A stretch of 59,190 bases of DNA from Aureimonas altamirensis. GTDB lineage: Bacteria; Pseudomonadota; Alphaproteobacteria; Rhizobiales; Rhizobiaceae. Positions 39,486 to 47,495 of this stretch are shown here, in pieces (position 1 is the stretch's first letter; every line of letters starts with the position of its first letter). Position numbers and translations under genes: made by a program. Below the pieces are notes generated by a model that saw only the letters and a list, made by a program, of their open reading frames with translations, ran no database searches and was not told where the DNA came from. The stretch is taken from assembly GCF_001463885.1 (NCBI RefSeq), contig NZ_BBWQ01000023.1:1-59190 (forward strand), written 5' to 3'.

Positions 39486-40334
39486 TTATTGCTGGGCGCA
39501 CAGCTTTTCGCGCGTCGTCGACATCGCCGCCTCCGCCGAGAAGCCATAGGGCTCGATGATCTGGGCGAACTCGCCCGACGCCTTGATGGCCGCCAGTTCG
39601 CGGTCGAAGGCATCGCGCAGCTCGGTCTGGTCCTTGCGGAAGGCTGCGCCGTCGCAATAGACCGGCGCGCCCTCCACGGGGGCCACCACTTCCAGGCTGG
39701 TGTCGTTGGCCTGCTTGACCAGCGCGTTGATCGACAGGACCGGCAGAGAATAGACGTCAATGCGCCCCTGCTGCAGCATGGTCAGGCCGCTTTGCGCGTC
39801 CGGCACCACGATGACACGGTCGCGCGGCACGCCGGCCTCCAGGGCCAGGCGTTCTTCCGTGCCACCGCCCGGCGCGCCGATGCGCAGTTCGGCATTGTCG
39901 GCGATGTCCTTGTAGGACTTCAGCCCATGCGGATTGCCGGCCTTCAGCAGGAAGGCCTCGGCATCGCACAGGACCGGCTCCGAATAGGCGACGGCGGCGC
40001 AGCGCTCGGGCTTCATGAATAGACCGGCGGTCACGGCGTCGAAGCGCCGCGCCTGCAGGCCGGGTATCATCGCGCCATATTCGGAGATCGAGGCGACCAC
40101 GTCGTCGACGCCGAGCCGCTTGAAGACGGCGCGGGCGACATCGGGCGCGGCGCCCGATACGCTTCCGTCCGGGTTGACGGCGGTGAAAGGCGGCTCGTTG
40201 GCGATGGCGATGCGCGCAAAGCCCTGCTCTTTCAGGGCGTCGAGCGCCTCCTGAGCCTGTGCCGGCAGGGCCGACAGGGCAAGCGCGCTCAGCGAGACAC
40301 CGAGGATGGCACGGCGGATCTTGGCATTCGGCAT
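39486..40334 (-). CDS. ehuB: Ectoine/hydroxyectoine ABC transporter binding protein EhuB
   Basis: 282 aa with a signal peptide (LGVSLSALALSALPAQA). It has the type II amino-acid binding fold: FARIAIANEPPFTAVNPDGSVSGAAPDVA at the mature N-terminus is characteristic of EhuB. It captures ectoine and hydroxyectoine in the periplasm. The ATG at 40334 begins the signal peptide exactly; the open frame further upstream (to 40568) lacks support. A hairpin precedes the gene. Confidence 0.92.
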   Translation of the reverse strand: MPNAKIRRAILGVSLSALALSALPAQAQEALDALKEQGFARIAIANEPPFTAVNPDGSVSGAAPDVARAVFKRLGVDDVVASISEYGAMIPGLQARRFDAVTAGLFMKPERCAAVAYSEPVLCDAEAFLLKAGNPHGLKSYKDIADNAELRIGAPGGGTEERLALEAGVPRDRVIVVPDAQSGLTMLQQGRIDVYSLPVLSINALVKQANDTSLEVVAPVEGAPVYCDGAAFRKDQTELRDAFDRELAAIKASGEFAQIIEPYGFSAEAAMSTTREKLCAQQ

Positions 40335-40367
40335 GGGTGTGGCTCCGTTGGCAGAAGCATGTCCGGC

Positions 40368-40385
40368 CGCGGCAAGACCGCCGCG
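40368..40385 (-). other. Hairpin in the ehuA-ehuB gap
   Basis: CGCGGC and GCCGCG flank a 6-base loop in the 85-base gap. Such structures often stabilise the mRNA of the binding-protein gene or reduce read-through; which applies here is not known. Confidence 0.35.
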
Positions 40386-40419
40386 ACGCCGAACGATGCG
40401 ATGACTTCCCGACCGACGC

Positions 40420-41205
40420 TCAGACGCGCTGGCCGGCGGCGACGACCTTGCGAAGGAACGCCTGGGTGCGCTCCTCCTTCGGGTTGGTGAAGATGGCGTC
40501 CGGCGGTCCGGACTCGACGATGCGTCCCTTGTCGAAAAACAGGACACGGTCCGCGAAATCGTGGGCAAAGCTCATTTCGTGGGTCACGAGCAGCATGGTC
40601 ATGTCCGTCTCGCGTCCGAGAAGGCGCATGACGTTCAGCACCTCCTCGACCAGCTCGGGATCGAGCGCGGACGTCACCTCGTCGAACAGCATGATGCGGG
40701 GGTTGAGCGCCAGCGCGCGGGCGATCGCAACCCGCTGCTTCTGCCCGCCGGAAAGCTGCGACGGCATGGATTTGGCCTTGTCGGCCATGCCCACCATGTC
40801 CAGCAGTTCCAGCGCCCGCTTCTTTGCATCGGCCGGCTTGACGCCCTGTGTCAGGACAGGCGCCAACGTGACGTTCTCGCAGACGCATTTGTGCGGAAAC
40901 AGGTTGAAGTGCTGGAACACCATGCCGATCTTGGCCCGCATCCGATGCAGGTGCTTTTCGTCGGCCGGCTTCAGCGCACCCTCGGCGCCCATGTGGAACA
41001 GATGGTCCCCGTCCACCTTGATGTGGCCGTCGGTCAGGTCTTCCAGCGTCATCAGAATGCGCAGGATGGTCGTCTTGCCCGAACCGGACGGGCCGATCAG
41101 CGCGATCTTCTCGCCGGGCATGACATCGAAGTTCAATCGGTCGAGCACGGTCAGCTCACCGAAGCGCTTGGTCACGTTTTCGAACTGGATGATCGGTGAC
41201 GCCAC
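40420..41205 (-). CDS. ehuA: Ectoine/hydroxyectoine ABC transporter ATPase EhuA
   Basis: 261 aa. It has Walker [10 protein letters not shown], signature LSGGQKQR and Walker [13 protein letters not shown], the pattern of polar amino-acid ABC ATPases. It is the first gene of ehuABCD-eutABCDE. I chose the GTG at 41205 because GAGGA lies just upstream and the protein then begins [11 protein letters not shown]; an in-frame ATG at 41229 is the alternative. Confidence 0.9.
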   Translation of the reverse strand: MASPIIQFENVTKRFGELTVLDRLNFDVMPGEKIALIGPSGSGKTTILRILMTLEDLTDGHIKVDGDHLFHMGAEGALKPADEKHLHRMRAKIGMVFQHFNLFPHKCVCENVTLAPVLTQGVKPADAKKRALELLDMVGMADKAKSMPSQLSGGQKQRVAIARALALNPRIMLFDEVTSALDPELVEEVLNVMRLLGRETDMTMLLVTHEMSFAHDFADRVLFFDKGRIVESGPPDAIFTNPKEERTQAFLRKVVAAGQRV

Positions 41206-41257
41206 GTAGCATCCTCTGATTGAGGCCATCGAGTGACGCAACGATGAGACCGGCACC

Positions 41258-41294
41258 AAATCATGTCAATTGACAAAATCAAATCATGACAATT
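41258..41294. promoter_or_regulatory. Repeated operator-like 14-mer upstream of ehuA
   Basis: AAATCATGTCAATT at 41258-41271 and AAATCATGACAATT at 41281-41294 differ by one base and are 23 bases apart. The second is identical to the 14-mer at 42745 upstream of enuR. A perfect 12-bp palindrome TGTCAATTGACA (41264-41275) overlaps the first copy. They are candidate EnuR binding sites in front of the ectoine operon. Confidence 0.65.
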
Positions 41295-41345
41295 TAGCTG
41301 GCGATGCCGATTTTTGGTGCAGGCCCCGCCCAGTCTCGCGCCGCT

Positions 41346-42728
41346 TCAGATCGCCAGCAGCAGCGGCTCCGGGTCGGACCGGTGGAGGTTTGCGATGACC
41401 TTCAGCCCGGTGCGCAGCTCCGCCTCCGTGGTCGAGCCGACCGACACGCGCACGGCAGGCTGCCGGATCGAACCCATCTGAAACGAGCGACCCGGAGCAA
41501 CGGCAACGCCCCGCAGGCGCGCCTGCGCCACGAACAGCTCTTCCGCCTCGGGCGTTTCCAGCGGCAGCCACAGATGCAGCCCTTCGCGGTGGGCCTTGTA
41601 AGGAATTCCGGCCAGCATCTCGGCAACCACCTCCTGACGCTGCCGCAGGGCCTGCCGCTGCCAGCGCACCAGCTCGACGGCGGTGCCGTCGGCCACCCAG
41701 CGCGTCGCAAGCTCGGCGATCAGCGGCGTGGCGATCCAGTTGGTCACGAGGTGCCGGTTCACCACGGCCGACAGCATCCTGTCCGGCACGGCCAGATATC
41801 CCGTCCGAAGGCCGGGCAGCACCGTCTTGGTGAAGGAGGTGACATAGAGTGTCCGCTCGGGGGCGAAAGCCGCGACGGGCGGTGGCCTGTCCTCGATCAG
41901 CGGTCCCAGAACGTCGTTCTCGATAATGGCGATGTCGTGCTTGCGGGCAACGGCGGCGATGGCGGCCCGCCGGCCTTCGCCCATCAGCGCCGCGGTCGGG
42001 CCGATGACGGAGGGCTGCAGGAACACCGCGCGGATGCCGTCGTGCCGGCATGCGGCGTCGAGCGCGTCGGGCAGTATGCCCTCGTCGTCGATGTCCAGCG
42101 CCGTCAGCTTGAGCCCAAGATAGGTGGCCAGCGGAACCAGCGTGTGATGGCCGATCGCCTCCGTCCCCACCGCGCCGCCGGCGCCCGCCACGCTCATCAG
42201 GGCGATGGTCATGCCCGCCGTCGCCCCGTTCGTCAGGCAGATGTTGGCCGGCGCCACGGACACCCCGCAATGGCGCAGCCAATCCACCGCAACGGCCTTA
42301 TGGCGCGGGAAGACGACATTGGGGCGGAACGACAGGACGGTCGACGGCGGCAGGCTGCCGGCCAGATCCACCAGGGCGGCCTGCATGCGCTCCACATGCA
42401 TCGTCTCGCAGACCGGCTTGAGGATGGACAGATCGACGATCTCGCCCAGCCGCTCCGGAATGTAGGGCAGGGTCCCTTCCGGCTTGTCGCCCCGCACGAA
42501 GGTGCCGCGCCCCGTTTCCCCCGATACGAGGCCCCGGCGGATAAGCTCCTCATAGGCCCGGCTGACGGTCTGGACCGAGAGTTTCAGCCCGTCGGCCATG
42601 ATCCGGTGGGGCGGCAGCCGCACGCCGGCCGCCAGCCGCCCATCGCCGATGGCACGGCCGATCTGATCGGCGAGCGACAGATAGTAGGGCCGCCGCAGAG
42701 CGGGCCGATCGATGTACCACATTGTCAT
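41346..42728 (-). CDS. enuR: MocR/GntR-type PLP-dependent regulator EnuR
   Basis: 460 aa. It has an N-terminal GntR winged helix (about residues 15-80, with SVQTVSRAYEELIRRGLV) and a C-terminal fold-type I aminotransferase-like domain whose PLP lysine is about K301 (VTSFTKTVLPGLR). EnuR represses ectoine genes until N-alpha-acetyl-diaminobutyrate or diaminobutyrate reacts with its PLP. It is upstream of, and in the same direction as, ehuA, with a 140-base gap. AAAGG precedes the ATG at 42728. The 14-mer shared with ehuA suggests autoregulation. Confidence 0.9.
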   Translation of the reverse strand: MTMWYIDRPALRRPYYLSLADQIGRAIGDGRLAAGVRLPPHRIMADGLKLSVQTVSRAYEELIRRGLVSGETGRGTFVRGDKPEGTLPYIPERLGEIVDLSILKPVCETMHVERMQAALVDLAGSLPPSTVLSFRPNVVFPRHKAVAVDWLRHCGVSVAPANICLTNGATAGMTIALMSVAGAGGAVGTEAIGHHTLVPLATYLGLKLTALDIDDEGILPDALDAACRHDGIRAVFLQPSVIGPTAALMGEGRRAAIAAVARKHDIAIIENDVLGPLIEDRPPPVAAFAPERTLYVTSFTKTVLPGLRTGYLAVPDRMLSAVVNRHLVTNWIATPLIAELATRWVADGTAVELVRWQRQALRQRQEVVAEMLAGIPYKAHREGLHLWLPLETPEAEELFVAQARLRGVAVAPGRSFQMGSIRQPAVRVSVGSTTEAELRTGLKVIANLHRSDPEPLLLAI

Positions 42729-42744
42729 GAATTGACCTTTGCCG

Positions 42745-42758
42745 AAATCATGACAATT
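42745..42758. promoter_or_regulatory. EnuR-operator candidate in the enuR/asnC gap
   Basis: AAATCATGACAATT is an exact copy of the 14-mer at 41281. A related inverted copy (AATTCATGACAATG on the minus strand) spans the enuR start codon at 42719-42732. Confidence 0.6.
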
Positions 42759-42826
42759 CACAATTGGAAAATGCGGCGCTTGGGCTTAAACATCCAGTCT
42801 CGACCGACCGAAGGGCAAGGGGCGGC

Positions 42827-43315
42827 ATGAAGCTCGACGCAGCGGATCTGCGCATCCTCAAAGAGATCCAGAATGACGGCCGGATCACCAAGCTGGCGCT
42901 GGCCGAGCGCGTCGGCCTGTCGCCTACGCCATGCTGGAACCGGCTGAAGAAGCTTGAGGACTCCGGCATAGTGATGGGCTACCGGGCACGGATCCGCATG
43001 CGGGGTATCGCGCCGATCGCCGAGGTGCTGGTAGAGGTCACGCTCGGCAACCACCGGCAAGCCGATTTCGACCGCTTCGAGCGGGCGATCCGCGCGGCGC
43101 CGGAGGTGGTGTCCTGCTGGTCGGTGGGCGGCGGCGTCGACTATATACTCAAGGTCGTCAGCCCAGGCATCGACCACTATCAGCGGCTTGTGGACGGCTG
43201 GCTGGCCCGGGAAATCGGAATCGCACGCTACTTCACCTACATCGTCACGCGCACGGTCAAGGAGGAGATCGATGCGCCGGTGGAATTGCTGGCCTTGAAG
43301 CCTTCTAAGGAGTAG
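42827..43315 (+). CDS. asnC: AsnC/Lrp-family regulator of the ectoine cluster
   Basis: 162 aa. It has an N-terminal helix-turn-helix (DLRILKEIQNDGRITKLALA, then LSPTPCWNRLKKLE) and a C-terminal RAM effector domain. Genes of this type (asnC/doeX) accompany ectoine catabolic clusters and help activate them. Here it is divergent from enuR. AAGGGG precedes the ATG at 42827; the frame stays open to 42764, but the extra 21 residues are atypical. Confidence 0.88.
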   Translation: MKLDAADLRILKEIQNDGRITKLALAERVGLSPTPCWNRLKKLEDSGIVMGYRARIRMRGIAPIAEVLVEVTLGNHRQADFDRFERAIRAAPEVVSCWSVGGGVDYILKVVSPGIDHYQRLVDGWLAREIGIARYFTYIVTRTVKEEIDAPVELLALKPSKE

Positions 43316-43344
43316 TCGTTGCCACACGCGCAATGGAGATGGAC

Positions 43345-43779
43345 ATGAACCGACTGATCCGACCGGAAGACAAGGACGCGTGGCTTACCCTGTGGGAGGG
43401 CTATCAGCGCTTCTACAAGGTCGAGATTCCGCGTGACGTTTCCGAGAAGACGTTCGCGCGGCTGCTGGACCCGGCCGAGCCGATGTTCGGCGTGCTGGCC
43501 TTCGAGGACGACAAGCCGCTCGGCCTCGTCCACTACATCTTTCACCGGTCCACCTGGACTGTCGGCGACTATTGCTACCTGCAGGATCTGTTCGTGGCCG
43601 AGGGCATGCGCGGCCGCAGCCTCGGCCGCAAGCTGATCGATTTCGTCTATTCCGAAGCGGCCAAGGCCGGCGCATCGCGCGTGTACTGGCTGACGCACGA
43701 AACCAATCGCGCCGCCATGAAGCTGTACGACCAGGTGGCCGACCGGACGGGCTTCCTGCAATATTCCAAAAGCTTCTGA
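43345..43779 (+). CDS. GNAT-family N-acetyltransferase
   Basis: 144 aa GNAT fold. The acetyl-CoA pyrophosphate loop is in LQDLFVAEGMRGRSLGRKLI, and the C-terminal ENRAAMKLYDQ-type segment is present (ETNRAAMKLYDQVADRTG). The target is unknown. It sits between asnC and ssd, a position in which no acetyltransferase is part of the standard ectoine catabolic pathway. GGAG lies 6 bases before the ATG at 43345; two earlier in-frame ATGs (43333, 43339) overlap that site. Confidence 0.85.
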   Translation: MNRLIRPEDKDAWLTLWEGYQRFYKVEIPRDVSEKTFARLLDPAEPMFGVLAFEDDKPLGLVHYIFHRSTWTVGDYCYLQDLFVAEGMRGRSLGRKLIDFVYSEAAKAGASRVYWLTHETNRAAMKLYDQVADRTGFLQYSKSF

Positions 43780-43795
43780 TCCCGACCGGACCGGA

Positions 43796-43839
43796 AGAGA
43801 TTGTCTCTGCCCCGGCGACGGTCTTGAGAGATTGTCTCC
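43796..43839. promoter_or_regulatory. Tandem palindromes upstream of ssd
   Basis: AGAGATTGTCTCT (43796-43808) and AGAGATTGTCTCC (43827-43839) are near-identical short palindromes (GAGA-TTG-TCTC core) 31 bases, or three helical turns, apart. They lie in the 140-base gap between the GNAT gene and ssd. They are a likely operator pair; the regulator is not known (AsnC is a candidate). Confidence 0.55.
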
Positions 43840-43919
43840 GCGGGCGGGCACCAGAAAAGACCAAACAGGGCACCGCTCCCGCCTAGGCTCGAATCTCCAC
43901 CACAAGGGGATTCGACGAG

Positions 43920-45413
43920 ATGAGCGCCTGTTTCGCCCGACACCAGACCCATGCCGCGCTGGACCGCCTGTCCGACAGGCGCTTGCTGCGGGATAACGGC
44001 TATTGCGATGGCCGCTGGGTGCGGGAGCCGTCCGGCGCTGCCTTCCCCGTGAGCGACCCGGCTTCCGGCACGCCCCTTGCCTATGTTTCGACGCTGGGAG
44101 CGGAGATGACCACCAAGGCCGTCGAGGCCGCGCAGGCGGCCCTGAAGCCGTGGCAGGCGCTGACGCCGCAGGCCCGCGCGGCAATTCTGATGCGCTGGCA
44201 CGACCTGATCCTTGCCGCCAAAGACGATCTGGCGCTCATCATGACGCTGGAGCAGGGCAAACCCCTGGCCGAGTCGCTGGGCGAAATCGATTATGCGGCA
44301 TCGTTCGTCTCCTTCTACGCAGAGGAAGGCAAGCGCGTATCGGCGGAAGGCGTCGCCAGCCATCTGCCCGGCGCCGCCATGAGCGTGTCCCGGGTGCCGG
44401 TCGGCGCCGTCGGCCTGGTCACGCCCTGGAACTTCCCTTCCGCGATGCTGACGCGCAAGGCCGCCGCGGCGCTGGCGGCGGGCTGCAGCGTGGTTGCCCA
44501 CCCCTCCTCCCATACGCCGCTGTCCGCCCTGGCTCTTGCCGAGCTGGCCGAGCGTGCGGGCTTTGCCCCCGGTCTCTTCAATGTCCTCACCGGAGAGGCC
44601 GCGACGATCGTCGGCACGATGTGCGCCGATACGCGCCTGCGCGCCATCAGCTTCACCGGTTCCACCGAGATCGGCCGCATGATCGCCGCGCAGTGCGCCC
44701 CGAGCGTCAAGCGGCTGGTGATGGAACTCGGCGGCCACGCCCCCTTCATCGTGTTCGAGGATGCAGATATCGAGCGGGCCGTCGATATCGCCATGGACGC
44801 GAAATTCGCGACATCCGGCCAGGACTGCCTTGCAGCCAACCGCATCTACGTCCAGCGCGCGCTATACGACGCCTTCGTCGAGCGTTTCGCAGACCGGACC
44901 AGGGCGCTGAAGCTCGGCAACGGGCTGGATGCCGGCGTGGACATCGGCCCGCTGATGCACGAGCGCGCGGTTGCCAAGGCGGCGGAGCATGTCGCCGATG
45001 CAAAGGGGCGCGGGGCACGCCTTATGGCCGGCGGAACGGCGGGCCGGCCGGGCCCGCTGTATTTTGCTCCCACCGTCCTGGCGGACGTGCCGGACGATGC
45101 CCTGATCATGCGCGAGGAGACCTTCGCGCCCGTTGCCGCCATCACCCCCTTCGATACGGAGGACGAGGTGATCGCGCGGGCGAACGACAGCGAATACGGG
45201 CTTGTCGCCTATGTCGTGACACGCGATGCCGCCCGTGCCGCGCGCCTGTCTTCGGCGCTGGAATACGGCATGGTCGCGGTAAACCGGGTCAAGATCACCG
45301 GTGCGCCCGTTCCCTTTGGCGGCGTCAAGCAATCCGGCCTCGGCCGCGAGGGGTCACGACACGGCCTCGAGGCGTTCACCGACCTCAAATATGTCTGCCT
45401 CGACCTCGCCTGA
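43920..45413 (+). CDS. ssd: Aldehyde dehydrogenase of ectoine degradation (Ssd/DoeC type)
   Basis: 497 aa NAD(P)-dependent aldehyde dehydrogenase. The catalytic cysteine is C303 (GQDCLAANR), the general base Glu is in MELGGHAPF, and PWNFP and SFTGSTEIG are intact. By context it oxidises aspartate semialdehyde to aspartate, the last step of ectoine degradation; succinate semialdehyde dehydrogenase is the nearest family name. Unusually, the cofactor-ribose segment usually reading VVxKPxxxTPLSAL reads VVAHPSSHTPLSAL, with H194 in place of the lysine. It is followed by atf after 39 bases. Confidence 0.88.
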   Translation: MSACFARHQTHAALDRLSDRRLLRDNGYCDGRWVREPSGAAFPVSDPASGTPLAYVSTLGAEMTTKAVEAAQAALKPWQALTPQARAAILMRWHDLILAAKDDLALIMTLEQGKPLAESLGEIDYAASFVSFYAEEGKRVSAEGVASHLPGAAMSVSRVPVGAVGLVTPWNFPSAMLTRKAAAALAAGCSVVAHPSSHTPLSALALAELAERAGFAPGLFNVLTGEAATIVGTMCADTRLRAISFTGSTEIGRMIAAQCAPSVKRLVMELGGHAPFIVFEDADIERAVDIAMDAKFATSGQDCLAANRIYVQRALYDAFVERFADRTRALKLGNGLDAGVDIGPLMHERAVAKAAEHVADAKGRGARLMAGGTAGRPGPLYFAPTVLADVPDDALIMREETFAPVAAITPFDTEDEVIARANDSEYGLVAYVVTRDAARAARLSSALEYGMVAVNRVKITGAPVPFGGVKQSGLGREGSRHGLEAFTDLKYVCLDLA

Positions 45414-45452
45414 GGACAAGGCTCCCCAAAAGTTTCACGCAAGGAGATCGCC

Positions 45453-46844
45453 ATGATGCTCGACCAGGCCAGCCGCGACAATGAATTGAACGCCTACGAC
45501 CGCGATCATTTCTTCCATCCGTCCACACATGCGGGCATGCATGCGCGCGGCGAAACGCCCAACCGCATCATCGAGGGCGGTCAAGGCTGCACCATCGTCG
45601 ACCGCGACGGCCGCGAGAGCCTCGATGCCTTTGCCGGCCTTTATTGCGTCAATGTCGGCTATGGCCGGCACGAGATCGCCGACGCCATCGCAGAGCAGGC
45701 CCACAAGCTCAGCTATTACCACGCCTATGCAGGCAACGGCTCCGAGCCGTCCATTCGTCTGGCGAAGATGATCGTCGACCGCGCCCCGGCCAATATGAGC
45801 AGGGTCTATTTCGGTCTGTCCGGCTCGGATGCCAACGAAACGAACATCAAGCTGATCTGGTACTACAACAACGTGCTGGGCCGGCCGGAAAAGAAGAAGA
45901 TCATCTCGCGCTGGCGCGGCTATCACGGCTCGGGGATCATGACCGGCTCCCTCACCGGGCTGCAGCTTTTCCACGACGCGTTCGACCTGCCGCGCGCGCC
46001 CGTGCTGCACACCGAGGCGCCCTATTACTTCCGCCGCGAAGACCGCTCCATGAACGAGGAGCAGTTCTCGCAGCATTGCGCCGACAAGCTGGAAGAGATG
46101 ATCCTTGCCGAAGGGCCGGACACCGTGGCCGCCTTCATCGGCGAGCCGGTCCTTGGCACCGGTGGCATCGTGCCGCCGCCGGCCGGCTACTGGCAGAAGA
46201 TCCAGGCGGTGCTGAAGAAGTACGATATCCTGCTGGTGGCCGACGAGGTCGTTACCGGTTTCGGCCGTCTCGGCTCCATGTTTGGATCGGACCATTACGG
46301 CATCGAGGCCGATTTGATCACCATCGCAAAGGGACTCACCTCCGCCTACCTGCCCCTTTCGGGAACCATCGTGTCCGACAAGGTCTGGAACGTCCTGGTG
46401 CAGGGCTCCGACGCCAAAGGCGTCCTCGGCCATGGCTGGACCTACTCGGCACACCCGCTGTGTGCGGCGGCGGGCATCGCCAACCTTGAACTGATCGACC
46501 GGCTCGACCTGATCGCGAACGCGCGGGACACCGGCGCCTACCTGCGCGAGGCGCTGTCGGCGGCGGTATCCGGCCACAGGCTGGTGGGTGACGTACGCGG
46601 AGAGGGCATGCTGGCCGCGGTGGAATTCGTGGCCGACAAGGATGACAGGATCTTCTTCGATCCGGCGCTGAAGGTCGGTCCGCGCATAGCCGCCGCATTG
46701 TTCGAGCGCGGCGTCATCGGGCGCGGCATGCCGCAAGGGGATATATTGGGCTTTGCCCCGCCCTTCTGCCTGACGCGCGAGGAAGCCGACAGGGTCGCAC
46801 AGGCGACACGCGACGCCATCGAGGCGGTGGCGTCCGAGCTATAG
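45453..46844 (+). CDS. atf: Class III aminotransferase of ectoine degradation (Atf/DoeD type)
   Basis: 463 aa omega-aminotransferase. The PLP lysine lies in ITIAKGLTSAYLPLSG, and the upstream LVADEVVTGFGRLGSMFG is the matching cofactor motif. In this cluster it converts diaminobutyrate to aspartate semialdehyde. The enzyme resembles taurine/beta-alanine:pyruvate transaminases, so the amino acceptor cannot be read from sequence. AAGGAG precedes the ATG. Confidence 0.88.
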   Translation: MMLDQASRDNELNAYDRDHFFHPSTHAGMHARGETPNRIIEGGQGCTIVDRDGRESLDAFAGLYCVNVGYGRHEIADAIAEQAHKLSYYHAYAGNGSEPSIRLAKMIVDRAPANMSRVYFGLSGSDANETNIKLIWYYNNVLGRPEKKKIISRWRGYHGSGIMTGSLTGLQLFHDAFDLPRAPVLHTEAPYYFRREDRSMNEEQFSQHCADKLEEMILAEGPDTVAAFIGEPVLGTGGIVPPPAGYWQKIQAVLKKYDILLVADEVVTGFGRLGSMFGSDHYGIEADLITIAKGLTSAYLPLSGTIVSDKVWNVLVQGSDAKGVLGHGWTYSAHPLCAAAGIANLELIDRLDLIANARDTGAYLREALSAAVSGHRLVGDVRGEGMLAAVEFVADKDDRIFFDPALKVGPRIAAALFERGVIGRGMPQGDILGFAPPFCLTREEADRVAQATRDAIEAVASEL

Positions 46845-46869
46845 GGGCCTGCGCCGTCTGTCCGTTCGG

Positions 46870-47226
46870 TCAGGCGGCGCCCAGCTTGGCGACGATTTCG
46901 TCGGGCATGTAAGGCTTTGTCACGAAGCCGAGCGGCTTGGCATCGGCAGCGACGGAGCGGAGCTTTTCATTGATCTGCGCGCTGACGAAAAGGGACGGTA
47001 TGTCCAGTTCGGCGCGCAGGCGGCGAGCCGTTTCGATGCCGCAGGTGCCGCGCGCCAGATTGACGTCCATGATCGCCGCGTTCACCGGCGTCTCACGCGC
47101 CAGGGCCAGTGCGGCCTCCGTGTCGGTCGCGATCCCGACCACTTCGAAGCCCGCCTCGGACAGCAGATCCTCAAGATCCATGGCAATCAGGAACTCATCT
47201 TCGACGATCATGATGCGATAGGTCAT
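46870..47226 (-). CDS. Single-domain response regulator (CheY-like)
   Basis: 118 aa receiver domain only: acidic pocket E9/D10 (VEDEF), phosphoacceptor D54 (AIMDVNL), and the conserved lysine in GFVTKPY. There is no output domain, so it acts by protein contact or as a phosphate sink. The type is common in Hyphomicrobiales downstream of HWE-family kinases. No partner kinase is adjacent. It is convergent with atf, 25 bases apart. Confidence 0.88.
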   Translation of the reverse strand: MTYRIMIVEDEFLIAMDLEDLLSEAGFEVVGIATDTEAALALARETPVNAAIMDVNLARGTCGIETARRLRAELDIPSLFVSAQINEKLRSVAADAKPLGFVTKPYMPDEIVAKLGAA

Positions 47227-47495
47227 GCGGCAAGCGTTCCCGGTTGTCGTCGGACCGTCATGTTCCCGACTATCGATCTCATAACGGCGAAACCCCGAAA
47301 AAGTGCCGAAGGCGTGAAAACCTTTTTGTCGCAGCGCAAGACGCCCCGTGATTCGAACCGGCCCGCTTTTCGCATTTGGGCAATTCGACTGCGCCGTGCG
47401 TCAATCGACACTTGAGAATGCCGCTAACCTTCCCCGCACCATACGCCTCCATATCCCATGATCTGCGCTGCGGCGCACAGAAGAAGGAAGCGCGC
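47227..47495. other. Gap between the response regulator and choX
   Basis: 269 bases of divergent upstream DNA. I see two GTTCCCG boxes (47236-47242 and 47262-47268) close to the response-regulator start but no complete promoter that I trust and no gene. Confidence 0.4.

Noticed and set aside
47236-47268. GTTCCCG pair as an EcfG (general stress sigma) promoter of the response regulator
   Set aside because: On the minus strand GGAAC is present but no GTT-type -10 follows at 16-17 bases from either copy.
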